Shown here one piece after another: positions 36,076-44,069 of a stretch of 60,893 nucleotides of DNA (positions are counted from its first letter, which is position 1; each line of letters begins with the position of its first letter). Source of the stretch: Paraliomyxa sp041600735 (lineage in GTDB: Bacteria > Myxococcota_A > Polyangia > Nannocystales > Nannocystaceae). The notes under the pieces were generated by a model that saw nothing but the letters and a program-made list of their open reading frames with translations, was not told the origin of the DNA and ran no database searches. The stretch is taken from the NCBI GenBank assembly GCA_041600735.1, contig JBFIJN010000003.1, positions 1 to 60,893 of the forward strand, read 5' to 3'. The position numbers and the translations under genes were made by a program.

Positions 36076-39054
36076 CTACGGAACCGAGACCACCTGCAGG
36101 CCGTACTCGCCCATCGGGCAGTACACCGTGTCGCCCACGACTCGCGGCTGGTAGCAGCCCCAGCCGTAGCTCGCGACGAGCGAGACCTGCGGATCGGCGG
36201 GATCGCTGGCGTCGACGAAGCCGAGGCCGCGGTCGCTCACGAACAGGGCGCGCGGGCCCACGGCGCCCGTGAGCCAGCTCCACGCTCCGCCCTTGGCCAG
36301 CGGCACGCGGGAGGCCTCCGCGAGCGCGCTACCGCCTTGGCCGGTGATCACGACCAAGTGGTCGGTGGGCAGCTCTACCTCGCCGAGCCCGTCTTCGGAG
36401 ACGACGCCGCCGTAGTAGTAGCCACCCTCGCGCACCGAAGCGAACACGCGATCGCCCGCGCTCGCCACGCTCGACAGGCGCCCCTCGTCGCCCTCGACGT
36501 CGAGGGTGTCGAGCAGCGAGGCCGAGCTGCCCTGCAGCGCGAGCAGGTGCAGCGGGTGGTGAGCGATGGTGCACTTGCCTTCCTCGGACCCGTAGCCCCA
36601 CTGCTGCGGGTGCATCCAGCACTCGTCACCGGTGGCGGCGATGGTCTCGAGCTCGAAGCCTGCGACCACCACGCGCGCGTGGCCGGCATCGTAGGCAACC
36701 ACCTGGCCCGGCACGTTGATCGGCGTGGACGCCTCGGGGTGCGCGGGCGAGGACACGTCGAAGCGATCGAAGTAGAAGCGCACCTTCTCCTCGTCGCCGT
36801 CCACCGGGCGCACGTGCCATGAGATCAAGGTGTCGTCTTGGAGCTGCAGGTCGCCGTGGGCGAGGCCTGCGGGGCGAGCCAGCGTGCCGGTGTGGGCGGG
36901 CGCATCGGGAGCGGAGAGGTCGACCACCTCGAGGCGAGCCTCGGTCCCAACGTACGCATCACCCTCGTAGCGCGCCGAGCTGGTCGTGAACACCAGCGCG
37001 CCATCGTGGAGCACGATCGAGCGCTCCTGCACGCCGGCGCCGACGCCATAGTAGTAGCTGCCCCAGCCGCGCTGGAACGGCAGGTCGATCGAGCCGAGCC
37101 ACGTGGGCGCCACCGCGTCGTGCACGTCGATGGTGTCGAGCACGAGCCGCGACTGGTACGTCTCGATGTCGTAGGTCTCGCGCACGAGGTAGGCGAAGCC
37201 GTCGTGCACGAACAGATCGACGGGCCAGGAGCGGTTGCACTCGAACTCATCGGAGATCTCGGCGAGCACGAGGCGACCCAGCGGCTCGGCCGCTTCGGCG
37301 TCGCTGCTCGAGACGACCTCGATCGCGGCCTCGCTGGTCCACCAGTCCATCGCGAGGCGCACGACCGTGTCACCCTCGGCGGCCACCGTGGTCACGTTGG
37401 CGGCCAGGGCCACCTGCGCCGTCCCTACCGGGGCATCGCGATCGCTGATGTCGAACGCCTGGATCGCCTTGTCGGACATGGTGAGCAGGCGGTCGCGGTG
37501 CATCAGCGCGCGCCGCGAGCGGCCCTGCGAGGGGGCCACGCCGCGCCGCACCAGCGCGTCCTCGCTCCAGTCGACGAGCTGCGTGCCGCTCTGGTAGCTG
37601 CCGCACGACCACTCGGACCCGTCGTCGCTCGCATCGTGCTGCCAGCCGGAGAACGGCACGAGCACGAGGCCGAGCTCGTCGAGGATCGAGAACGCCTTGT
37701 GGATCCGATTCTGATCCTCGGCGAACGAGGCCCAGTCACCGCCGAACGCCACGCGCGAGAGCAGCGCGGGCTGGTCTAGGTCGGCCACGTCGAACAGGCT
37801 CACGTTGATCGAGCCGTCGGGGTTGCCTTGATCGAAGCCGAGCGCCAGCAAGCGATCGCCGCGAGGCTCCATGTGATGGACGAACCCGGGGATCTCGAGC
37901 TCGCCGCGCTGCTGCGGCTGCGCGGGATCGGTCAGATCGATGGTGAACAGCGGGTCGGTGCGCTCGAAGGTGATCGCGTAGCCGCGCGTGCCGTCGAAGC
38001 GCACGCTCTGCAGCGTCTCGGGGCGCGGCAGCACCAGCGGCAGGGAGGCGAGCGGGGCGATGTCGCTCGCCGAGGCCACCGAGAACGTCTCGACGACGGG
38101 CGGTGCATCGACGTTCCAGCCCCAGGGCTGACTGATCACTCGCAGCGCGCCCTCGTGCTCGTCCATCTGCCAGCGGCTCTGGATCGAGCCCGAGATCTCC
38201 AGCGAGGCCCCCTTGGTGAGCACGCCCCCCGCGTCGGAGATGTCGATCACGTCGATCACCGAGTGGGCGGAGTCCCAGCCGTCGTACTCGATCCCGCCGA
38301 CGTACATGCGCTCGTCGGTCGCGCTCACGCTGCGCGGGCCGGCCCAGTCCCAGGCATCGTCGGTGTCGTTGTCGAACGCGAGCTGGTCCACGATCTGGAC
38401 CTGCGCCGGGTTGGACACGTCGAGCGAGGTCACCACCGTGCGCGGCTGGTTCTCGAGGCAGCCCCAGCACCAGCCGTCTTCGAAGGTCACGAGGTAGAGC
38501 ACATCGCCCACGCGTCGCGAGTCCTGGATGGTCCCCGGCATCTCGAAGGCGCCGCGCGACTCGATGTTGGAGGGGTCGCTCGCGTCGAGCGCCAGCAGCC
38601 GGCTCGAGCTGTGCCAGGTGTAGCCGCCGGCCTCCTGGTCGTACTCGTAGCTGCCATGGTCGCTCGTCATCACGAACACTTGGTCGCCGTCGACGTACAT
38701 CTCGAACGGCTGCGCGTGCATGCGATAGCGACCGAGCACGGGCAAGCCTTGGTCGGGGGCCGAAGCGTCCACGATCGCGAGCCCGCCGAAGGCCGAGAGC
38801 GCGTACACGCGGTCGCCCTGCACGAACACGATGTCGGCCTCGCTGATCTCGCGGCCGCCGTCACCGCCCTCGTCGTCGGTCGGATCGCCGCCATCGCCGG
38901 CCTGCCCCGTGTCCTCGCCGTAGTCGCCCCCGCCGAGCCCGGGGTTGTCCACGACGAAGTCGTTGCCGCCGCCGTTGCCATTGCCACAGCCCCCGCTCGT
39001 CCCTACGGCGAGCAAGAGCGCACCCGAAGTCAATCCAAGTCCAATGCGCATCAT
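36076..39054 (-). CDS. secreted beta-propeller-domain lipoprotein
   Basis: 992 residues from ATG 39054; a GTG at 39072 in the same frame is possible. Signal peptide with lipobox GTSGGC (about Cys22), a Gly/Asp-rich linker to about 70, then repeated blades over the rest. Recurrent motifs are DRVYALSAFGGLAIVDASAPD, LLALDASDPSNIESRG, VVTSLDVSNPAQVQIVDQL, VIDVIDISDAGG and LFTIDLTDPAQPQQRGELEIPG. The VDxSxPxxPxxxG pattern matches the Beta_propel family of secreted proteins, whose role is unknown and usually thought to be protein or polysaccharide binding. A WCWGC motif may form a disulfide. It is a single gene with a good hairpin after it. Confidence 0.82.
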   Translation of the reverse strand: MMRIGLGLTSGALLLAVGTSGGCGNGNGGGNDFVVDNPGLGGGDYGEDTGQAGDGGDPTDDEGGDGGREISEADIVFVQGDRVYALSAFGGLAIVDASAPDQGLPVLGRYRMHAQPFEMYVDGDQVFVMTSDHGSYEYDQEAGGYTWHSSSRLLALDASDPSNIESRGAFEMPGTIQDSRRVGDVLYLVTFEDGWCWGCLENQPRTVVTSLDVSNPAQVQIVDQLAFDNDTDDAWDWAGPRSVSATDERMYVGGIEYDGWDSAHSVIDVIDISDAGGVLTKGASLEISGSIQSRWQMDEHEGALRVISQPWGWNVDAPPVVETFSVASASDIAPLASLPLVLPRPETLQSVRFDGTRGYAITFERTDPLFTIDLTDPAQPQQRGELEIPGFVHHMEPRGDRLLALGFDQGNPDGSINVSLFDVADLDQPALLSRVAFGGDWASFAEDQNRIHKAFSILDELGLVLVPFSGWQHDASDDGSEWSCGSYQSGTQLVDWSEDALVRRGVAPSQGRSRRALMHRDRLLTMSDKAIQAFDISDRDAPVGTAQVALAANVTTVAAEGDTVVRLAMDWWTSEAAIEVVSSSDAEAAEPLGRLVLAEISDEFECNRSWPVDLFVHDGFAYLVRETYDIETYQSRLVLDTIDVHDAVAPTWLGSIDLPFQRGWGSYYYGVGAGVQERSIVLHDGALVFTTSSARYEGDAYVGTEARLEVVDLSAPDAPAHTGTLARPAGLAHGDLQLQDDTLISWHVRPVDGDEEKVRFYFDRFDVSSPAHPEASTPINVPGQVVAYDAGHARVVVAGFELETIAATGDECWMHPQQWGYGSEEGKCTIAHHPLHLLALQGSSASLLDTLDVEGDEGRLSSVASAGDRVFASVREGGYYYGGVVSEDGLGEVELPTDHLVVITGQGGSALAEASRVPLAKGGAWSWLTGAVGPRALFVSDRGLGFVDASDPADPQVSLVASYGWGCYQPRVVGDTVYCPMGEYGLQVVSVP

Positions 39055-39222
39055 AGTCAACGAGGGTCGCACCTTCCAAGCCGTGGGCCACCCGCGTCAC
39101 GACCGAAATCCCCCAGCATTCTTTGCATGTAGCGCGGTGAGCCGCGCGCCAGCGGGGGGCTGGAGGGGCCTCCGATGTCGGGGGGCCTGACGTCGATGTC
39201 GTGAGTTCGGGGAATCGATGGC

Positions 39223-39999
39223 TCAGCGCGGGTCGGCGCCATGGCCACCGAGCGACTCGATCGCCGCTCGCGTGCGGCGAGGGTCGTTGGTGAGCACTGC
39301 ATCCACGTCGAGCGCGAGCCAGCGTGCGAGGTGATCGGGACGGTGCAGCTGCGGATCGAGCGGACACACGCGCTGGCCCCGACGGTGCGCCGCGGCCACG
39401 TACCCGGGGTTGAGGCGCAGCAGCGGCCACCAGGGACCCAGCAGATCCATGTCGCGCGCCCCGAGCGGATCGTGCATCGCGATGTGCCCGGTGATGATGC
39501 CGGGGGCCCGCGCCTTGATCCTGCGCAGCCAGCGAAGCGAGCTGCAGATCACCCCTGCACGGCGCTCGCGGGCCCGCGGCGCCAACGCCTCGAGCAGGCG
39601 AGCCAGCGCGCGGGGCTCGAGGATCGCGGGATCCTTGAGCTCGAGGATCACGGGGACCTCGCGGGGCGCCAGCTCGAGCAGCTCGTGCAGGCGGGGCACG
39701 CCCTCGCGACCGCCGTGACCGCGATCGTCGTGCACCCGCAGCCTGCGCAAGGCGGCGGCGGAGAGCTGCCCGACCCGGCGGGGATCCCCCGTCATGCGTC
39801 GCAGCGTGGGATCGTGGTGGCACACGAGCTCTCCATCGCCGCTCAGCCATAGATCGGTCTCGAGCAGGTCGGCCCCGTGCTCGAGCGCGAGCGCAAACGA
39901 CTCGAGCGTGTTCTCCGGCGCCAGGTCGCAGGCACCGCGGTGGGCCATGATCCAAGGGCGCGGGCCCGGGAGCTGCAAGCCGCTGAGGCGATCGTTCAC
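39223..39999 (-). CDS. glycerophosphodiester phosphodiesterase
   Basis: 258 residues from a GTG. The GDPD TIM-barrel signatures are present: IMAHRGACDLAPENTLESFALALEHGAD (catalytic HRG and metal Glu), LLETDLWLSGDGELVCHHDPTLRRMTG (second catalytic His), VILELKD, and the late LALDVDAVLTNDP. The enzyme splits glycerophosphodiesters to glycerol-3-phosphate and an alcohol. No signal peptide is seen, so it is probably the cytosolic UgpQ-like type, although the N-terminus is short. It runs divergently from the RecQ-like gene, with 68 bases between. Confidence 0.9.
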   Translation of the reverse strand: MNDRLSGLQLPGPRPWIMAHRGACDLAPENTLESFALALEHGADLLETDLWLSGDGELVCHHDPTLRRMTGDPRRVGQLSAAALRRLRVHDDRGHGGREGVPRLHELLELAPREVPVILELKDPAILEPRALARLLEALAPRARERRAGVICSSLRWLRRIKARAPGIITGHIAMHDPLGARDMDLLGPWWPLLRLNPGYVAAAHRRGQRVCPLDPQLHRPDHLARWLALDVDAVLTNDPRRTRAAIESLGGHGADPR

Positions 40000-40054
40000 G
40001 AGCGCCCGAGCTTGGCCTGCGAGGAGGGCGCCTGTCGAGCGCTCGCGGGGCGAC

Positions 40055-40060
40055 TATAGT
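40055..40060 (+). promoter_or_regulatory. TATAGT box, leaderless TTG start at 40068
   Basis: TATAGT ends seven bases before the TTG. It supports the otherwise unusual TTG as the true start, since no ATG or GTG lies nearby. Confidence 0.6.
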
Positions 40061-40067
40061 CTCGGCG

Positions 40068-42155
40068 TTGTCTCCCGCTACCGATCCCCTGCACGCGCTC
40101 GGCCAGCTCGAGCCTGCGCTGCGCGAACACTTTGGCTTCGACGAATTTCGCCCCGGGCAGCGCGAGGCCATCGAGGCGCTGCTGCGCGAGCGCAGGCTGC
40201 TGTGCATCCAGCCCACCGGGCACGGCAAGTCGCTGCTCTACCAGCTGCCGGCCACGCTGCTGCCCGGCATCACCGTGGTGATCTCCCCGCTGCTGGCGCT
40301 GATGCGCGACCAGGTGGGGCAGCTCGTGTCGCGCTTCGGAATCGAGGCCGCGTCGATCAACTCCGACCAGAGCGAAGAAGAGAACGCGCAGGTGGTGCAG
40401 GACGCGAGCGCCGGTCGCCTGCGCATCTTGTTCGTCGCCCCCGAGAAGCTCGACAACCTGGTGGAGTTTCGCTTCTTGCTCTCGCTGCCCGTGTCGCTGC
40501 TGGTGATCGACGAAGCGCACTGCATCTCGACCTGGGGGCACGACTTTCGCCCCTCGTATCGCCGCATCCTCGACGCGGTCACCCGCTTTGGCGAGCTGCG
40601 GCCCGAGCTGCGGGTGCTGGCGCTCACGGCCACCGCCGACGCGCGCACCGAGCGTGACGTGGCCGACCTGCTGGGGGCTGGCGGCGCGCCGCTGGCCGTG
40701 CACCGCCAGGGCATGGACCGCCCCAACCTCTCGCTGGCGGTCACCCCCGTGCAGGGCCTCGCCGCCAAGCTCGAGACGCTGCTCGCGGTGATGCGCGGGG
40801 TCGAGGGCTGCGCGGTGCTCTACTGCGCCACGCGCGATCAGACGGAGATCGTGGCCGGCTACCTCGCGGCCAATGGCGTGCCGGTCGTCGCCTACCACGC
40901 GGGCCTCGAGCCCACGCGCAAGCGCCAGCTGCAAGAGGGGTTCACCACGGGCGCGATCCCGATGATCGCAGCCACCAACGCGCTGGGCATGGGCATCGAC
41001 AAGCCCGACATTCGCTTCATCGCGCACGTCGACGTGCCGGGCTCGATTACCGCGTACTACCAAGAAGTGGGGCGAGCGGGCCGAGACGGGCAGGCGGCCA
41101 CTGGACTGTTGCTGTTCGATCCAGCCGATCAAGAGGTACAGCGCTACTTCATCCGCTCGGCACAGCCCTCGGTCGACGACTTCGCGGTGATGCGCCGCGT
41201 GATCGAAGGCGCCGATGCCCCGCCGGGCCTGATGATGATCAAGTCGCGCACTGGGCTGCATCCCACGCGCGTCACCGTCGTGCTCGCCGAGCTCGTGGAG
41301 CAGGGCTTCGTGGAGAAGGTGCTCGAGAAGCGACGGCAGTGCTACGTGTGGACCGGCAGCGAGGGCGAGCCGAATCTCGAGCGCTTTCGCCGGCAGCTCG
41401 ACGTGCGCAACGCCGAGCTCGACGCGATGCTCGGCTATGGCCGCGGCGAGCCCGAGTGCCTGATGCAGGCGCTGCGCCGGGCGCTCGGCGACGGCGAGGC
41501 CCCCGCGTGCGGGCGCTGTGATCGCTGCCGACCGGGAGCCGTGGTGCAGATCGATGCCTCGTCGAGCCCGCTCGTGTCGGCCGAGGCGTGGCTCGACGCG
41601 CGCACGGTCCCGCTCGAGGGCACGCGCTCGCCGAAGATGGACTCCGGGTCTGCGCTGCTCGATGGATCGATGCGCGGGCGCCTGTTCGCGGACTTCATGC
41701 GCGGGCGCGCGGCGGGCCGCATGCCGCCCGATCGCCTGCTCGAGCTGCTCGAGCACACGCTCACCGAGCTCGCCCGGGAGCATCGCTTTGGCTGCGTGGT
41801 CACGATCCCCTCGCGCAGCTGGGTGCGACGGCAGGAGGTGGGGGACCTCATCGCGCGCCAGCTCGGCGTGGAGCACGTGCCCGCGATCGTGCACGCGCGC
41901 GAGCCCGATGCGCGGCAAGGCGAGCTGCACAACAACGATCAGCGCCGTGACAACGTGAAGGGCTGCTTCACGGCCGACTTCGACGTCACGCTGCCGAGCG
42001 GCGCGATGCTGCTGGTGGACGACTACGTGGGCTCGCGCGCCACGCTGGCGGAGGTCGGCACCGTGCTGCGCAAGCAAGCGGGCTGGTCCGAAGCGATCGT
42101 GCCGCTCGCGCTGGCGCGAGTGCGCTGGAAGCTCGGGTCCGCAGGGATGATCTGA
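40068..42155 (+). CDS. RecQ-type DNA helicase fused to a phosphoribosyltransferase-like domain
   Basis: 695 residues from TTG 40068. Superfamily 2 helicase core (about 10-340): FRPGQREAIEALL, Walker A PTGHGKSLLYQLPA near 48, DEAHCISTWGHDFRPSY (DEAH at Asp148), LALTATAD, ATNALGMGIDKPDIRF, YYQEVGRAGRDG. A RecQ-like Zn/winged-helix region follows (about 370-490) and ends CGRCDRC. There is no HRDC domain. Instead, residues about 540-690 look like a ComF-type phosphoribosyltransferase: HVPAIVHAREPDARQGELHN, QRRDNVKGCF and LLVDDYVGSRATLAEVG with the PRPP-loop acidic pair at Asp651-Asp652. Unwinding activity is expected by family; the role of the fused domain is unknown. Confidence 0.88.
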   Translation: MSPATDPLHALGQLEPALREHFGFDEFRPGQREAIEALLRERRLLCIQPTGHGKSLLYQLPATLLPGITVVISPLLALMRDQVGQLVSRFGIEAASINSDQSEEENAQVVQDASAGRLRILFVAPEKLDNLVEFRFLLSLPVSLLVIDEAHCISTWGHDFRPSYRRILDAVTRFGELRPELRVLALTATADARTERDVADLLGAGGAPLAVHRQGMDRPNLSLAVTPVQGLAAKLETLLAVMRGVEGCAVLYCATRDQTEIVAGYLAANGVPVVAYHAGLEPTRKRQLQEGFTTGAIPMIAATNALGMGIDKPDIRFIAHVDVPGSITAYYQEVGRAGRDGQAATGLLLFDPADQEVQRYFIRSAQPSVDDFAVMRRVIEGADAPPGLMMIKSRTGLHPTRVTVVLAELVEQGFVEKVLEKRRQCYVWTGSEGEPNLERFRRQLDVRNAELDAMLGYGRGEPECLMQALRRALGDGEAPACGRCDRCRPGAVVQIDASSSPLVSAEAWLDARTVPLEGTRSPKMDSGSALLDGSMRGRLFADFMRGRAAGRMPPDRLLELLEHTLTELAREHRFGCVVTIPSRSWVRRQEVGDLIARQLGVEHVPAIVHAREPDARQGELHNNDQRRDNVKGCFTADFDVTLPSGAMLLVDDYVGSRATLAEVGTVLRKQAGWSEAIVPLALARVRWKLGSAGMI

Positions 42156-42174
42156 GCGGAGGCCTCGCGCGCGC

Positions 42175-43161
42175 TCACGGTCGCGTCATCGCGCGTCGGA
42201 TGTGGGCGAGCGGTGCGTCGTCGTCGAAGAAGACCTCGCCATCGATCCGCGCGACCCCGAGCTCGGCGTAGAGCGCCTCGAGATCGATGTCGCCGGGTGC
42301 CTCGGCCATCCTCGCGTAGAGATCGCGCAGCACGGTGGTTCCGGTCGCGGCGTCACCCACCTCGATGACGCGCTTGGTCGACCAATCGGCGCGCCCATTG
42401 CCGCCCTCGCGCAGGATCCCCTGCACGGCATCGCGCAGCGACTTCTGGTTGTTGGTGGCGTGGCGCAGCTCGACGTCGGCGACCATCCAGAACAGCGCGC
42501 CGCCCCAGTAGGTGCGACCCCACGTGTGGGTGAGGTCGAGCCCGCGATCGCCGGCCTTGGGGCGACCGTAGTGCATGGAGCGGGCGAAGCGACGCCACAC
42601 TTGCTCCTCGGTGGTGTCTCCCGCTCGCGCCCGCACGATCGGCTCGAGGTACGTCGACAGGCCCTCCTGCATCCAGCGATGGCGGGACTCGAGGTCGGGG
42701 AACGCGGCATGGAGCATCTCGTGCACCATCACCCAGTCGCTGCCGAGGTCTCGCTCGGAGGTATTGCGACCGCAGTAGACCGTGATCCAGCGCCCGTCCT
42801 GGTGCATGCCAAAGCCCACGCCACCCCAGCCGCGGCCCACGAGCGTGACCTCGAGGCTCGGCACCGGGAAGCCACCGAGGTAGTCGGCGACCATCACCGA
42901 CGAGCGCTTCACCCATGCCTCCATCTCCTCGCGCGACAGGGGCATGTCGTTGCCGGAGTACTCCACGCTCACGCTGGCCCCGCCCACATGAAGCAGGCCA
43001 GGGGCATCGGCCTCACCGGGATCAGGGCCCGAGGCCTCGGCGTGATCGGCCGAGGCCGGGCTCGCGACGTGGCCCTCGCGCAGCGAGGTGTGGCAAGCGA
43101 TCGCCCCGCCGACCGCGAGGGCCGCGCAGAGGCGCAGAACAGCACGCTGAAGCGGGGTCAC
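42175..43161 (-). CDS. gluzincin-like metalloprotease lipoprotein
   Basis: 328 residues from GTG 43161. Lipobox VGGAIAC (about Cys20) and an acidic linker. The domain contains VSVEYSGNDMPLSREEMEAW, VADYLGGFPVPSLEVTLVG and, near residue 147, HEMLHAAFPDLESRHRWMQEGLSTYLEP: HExxH with the third Glu 18 residues on, as in M1/M61-like gluzincins. The remaining helical part (RTYWGGALFWMVADVELR) also fits that group. It is probably a surface or periplasmic peptidase; substrate unknown. A TACGGT box is nine bases before the GTG and faces an identical hexamer on the other strand. Confidence 0.82.
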   Translation of the reverse strand: MTPLQRAVLRLCAALAVGGAIACHTSLREGHVASPASADHAEASGPDPGEADAPGLLHVGGASVSVEYSGNDMPLSREEMEAWVKRSSVMVADYLGGFPVPSLEVTLVGRGWGGVGFGMHQDGRWITVYCGRNTSERDLGSDWVMVHEMLHAAFPDLESRHRWMQEGLSTYLEPIVRARAGDTTEEQVWRRFARSMHYGRPKAGDRGLDLTHTWGRTYWGGALFWMVADVELRHATNNQKSLRDAVQGILREGGNGRADWSTKRVIEVGDAATGTTVLRDLYARMAEAPGDIDLEALYAELGVARIDGEVFFDDDAPLAHIRRAMTRP

Positions 43162-43170
43162 CTTGGGCGA

Positions 43171-43176
43171 ACCGTA
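43171..43176 (-). promoter_or_regulatory. TACGGT box, leaderless start at 43161
   Basis: On the minus strand TACGGT ends nine bases before the GTG. It forms an inverted repeat with TACGGT at 43194-43199 on the plus strand. Confidence 0.5.
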
Positions 43177-43199
43177 CACCCCCGCGCGAGTGTTACGGT
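43171..43199. promoter_or_regulatory. inverted repeat between divergent genes, possible operator or paired promoters
   Basis: The arms ACCGTA-CAC and GTG-t-TACGGT face each other across an 11-base centre, with one bulged base. It lies between the divergent gluzincin and TatD genes, so it may hold both -10 boxes or a shared regulator site. Confidence 0.4.
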
Positions 43200-43257
43200 G
43201 CCGGGCAACTTCGACGCCGCGAGGTTGCTCGACGCTCGCGCAATCCTGGAGCCGCAC

Positions 43258-44052
43258 GTGCCTGCCTCGCTCATCGACATCGGCGTGAACCTCACCCATC
43301 GCTCGTTCGCGGCCGATCTGCCGGCCGTGCTCGCGCGAGCTCGCGACGCCGGCGTGGGCCACATGGTGGTCACGGGCACGAGCCTCCCGGCCAGCGCGCG
43401 GGCGCAGGAGCTCGCAGCGGCGCATGCGGGGCTGCTGTCGGCCACCGCGGGGGTGCACCCCCACCACGCCAAGGACTGGGATGCGGGCGCGCCCGCGCGA
43501 CTGACCGCGCTCGCGGGCGAGCCCCAGGTGCTGGCGATCGGCGAGTGTGGCCTCGACTTCGATCGCGACTTCTCGCCGCGCCCGGCCCAGGAGCGCTGTT
43601 TTGCGGCCCAGCTCGAGCTGGCGGCCACGCTCGGGCTGCCGGTGTTCCTCCACGAGCGCTCGGCACACGCCCGCTTCGCGGCGATCTTGGCTGAGCCGCG
43701 CGCGCGCTTGTCGAGCGTGGTGGTGCACTGCTTCACGGGCACCAAGGAGGAGCTGCATCGCTACCTCGACCTCGACTGCCACATCGGCATCACCGGCTGG
43801 ATCTGCGACGAGCGCCGCGGCATGCACCTGCGCGAGCTGGTGCGCTCGATCCCGGCCGATCGCTTGATGCTCGAGACCGATGCCCCGTTCCTCACCCCTC
43901 GCGATCTCCGACCGGCGCCGCGGCGCAACGAGCCGGCCTTCTTGCCCCACGTGGCGCAGGCGGTGGCACGGGCGCGGGGCGAGTCGGCGCAGGGGCTGGC
44001 CGCGACGAGCACCGCCACGGCACGCAAGTTCTTCGGCCTGGCGCCCGCGTGA
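43258..44052 (+). CDS. tatD: TatD-family metal-dependent hydrolase
   Basis: 264 residues from GTG 43258, which reproduces the E. coli TatD N-terminus (LIDIGVNLTHRSFA). TatD is a cytosolic TIM-barrel 3'-5' exonuclease/DNase linked to DNA repair. Family motifs: VTGTSLPASARAQELA, ATAGVHPHHAKDW (HxH-type metal site), AIGECGLDFDRDFS, PVFLHERSAHARFAAI, VVVHCFTGTKEELHRYL, GITGWICDERRG, METDAPFLTPRDL (with Leu for Ile) and RRNEPAFLPHV. The match to TatD itself is closer than to YcfH or YjjV. An in-frame GTG at 43198 would add 20 poorly conserved residues. Confidence 0.93.
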   Translation: MPASLIDIGVNLTHRSFAADLPAVLARARDAGVGHMVVTGTSLPASARAQELAAAHAGLLSATAGVHPHHAKDWDAGAPARLTALAGEPQVLAIGECGLDFDRDFSPRPAQERCFAAQLELAATLGLPVFLHERSAHARFAAILAEPRARLSSVVVHCFTGTKEELHRYLDLDCHIGITGWICDERRGMHLRELVRSIPADRLMLETDAPFLTPRDLRPAPRRNEPAFLPHVAQAVARARGESAQGLAATSTATARKFFGLAPA

Positions 44053-44057
44053 TGCGT

Positions 44058-44063
44058 TATCGT
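44058..44063 (+). promoter_or_regulatory. TATCGT box, leaderless start at 44070
   Basis: TATCGT ends six bases before the ATG at 44070. It overlaps the alternative start codons at 44049 and 44052, so it argues for the shorter form of the lipoprotein. Confidence 0.5.
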
Positions 44064-44069
44064 GGACCC

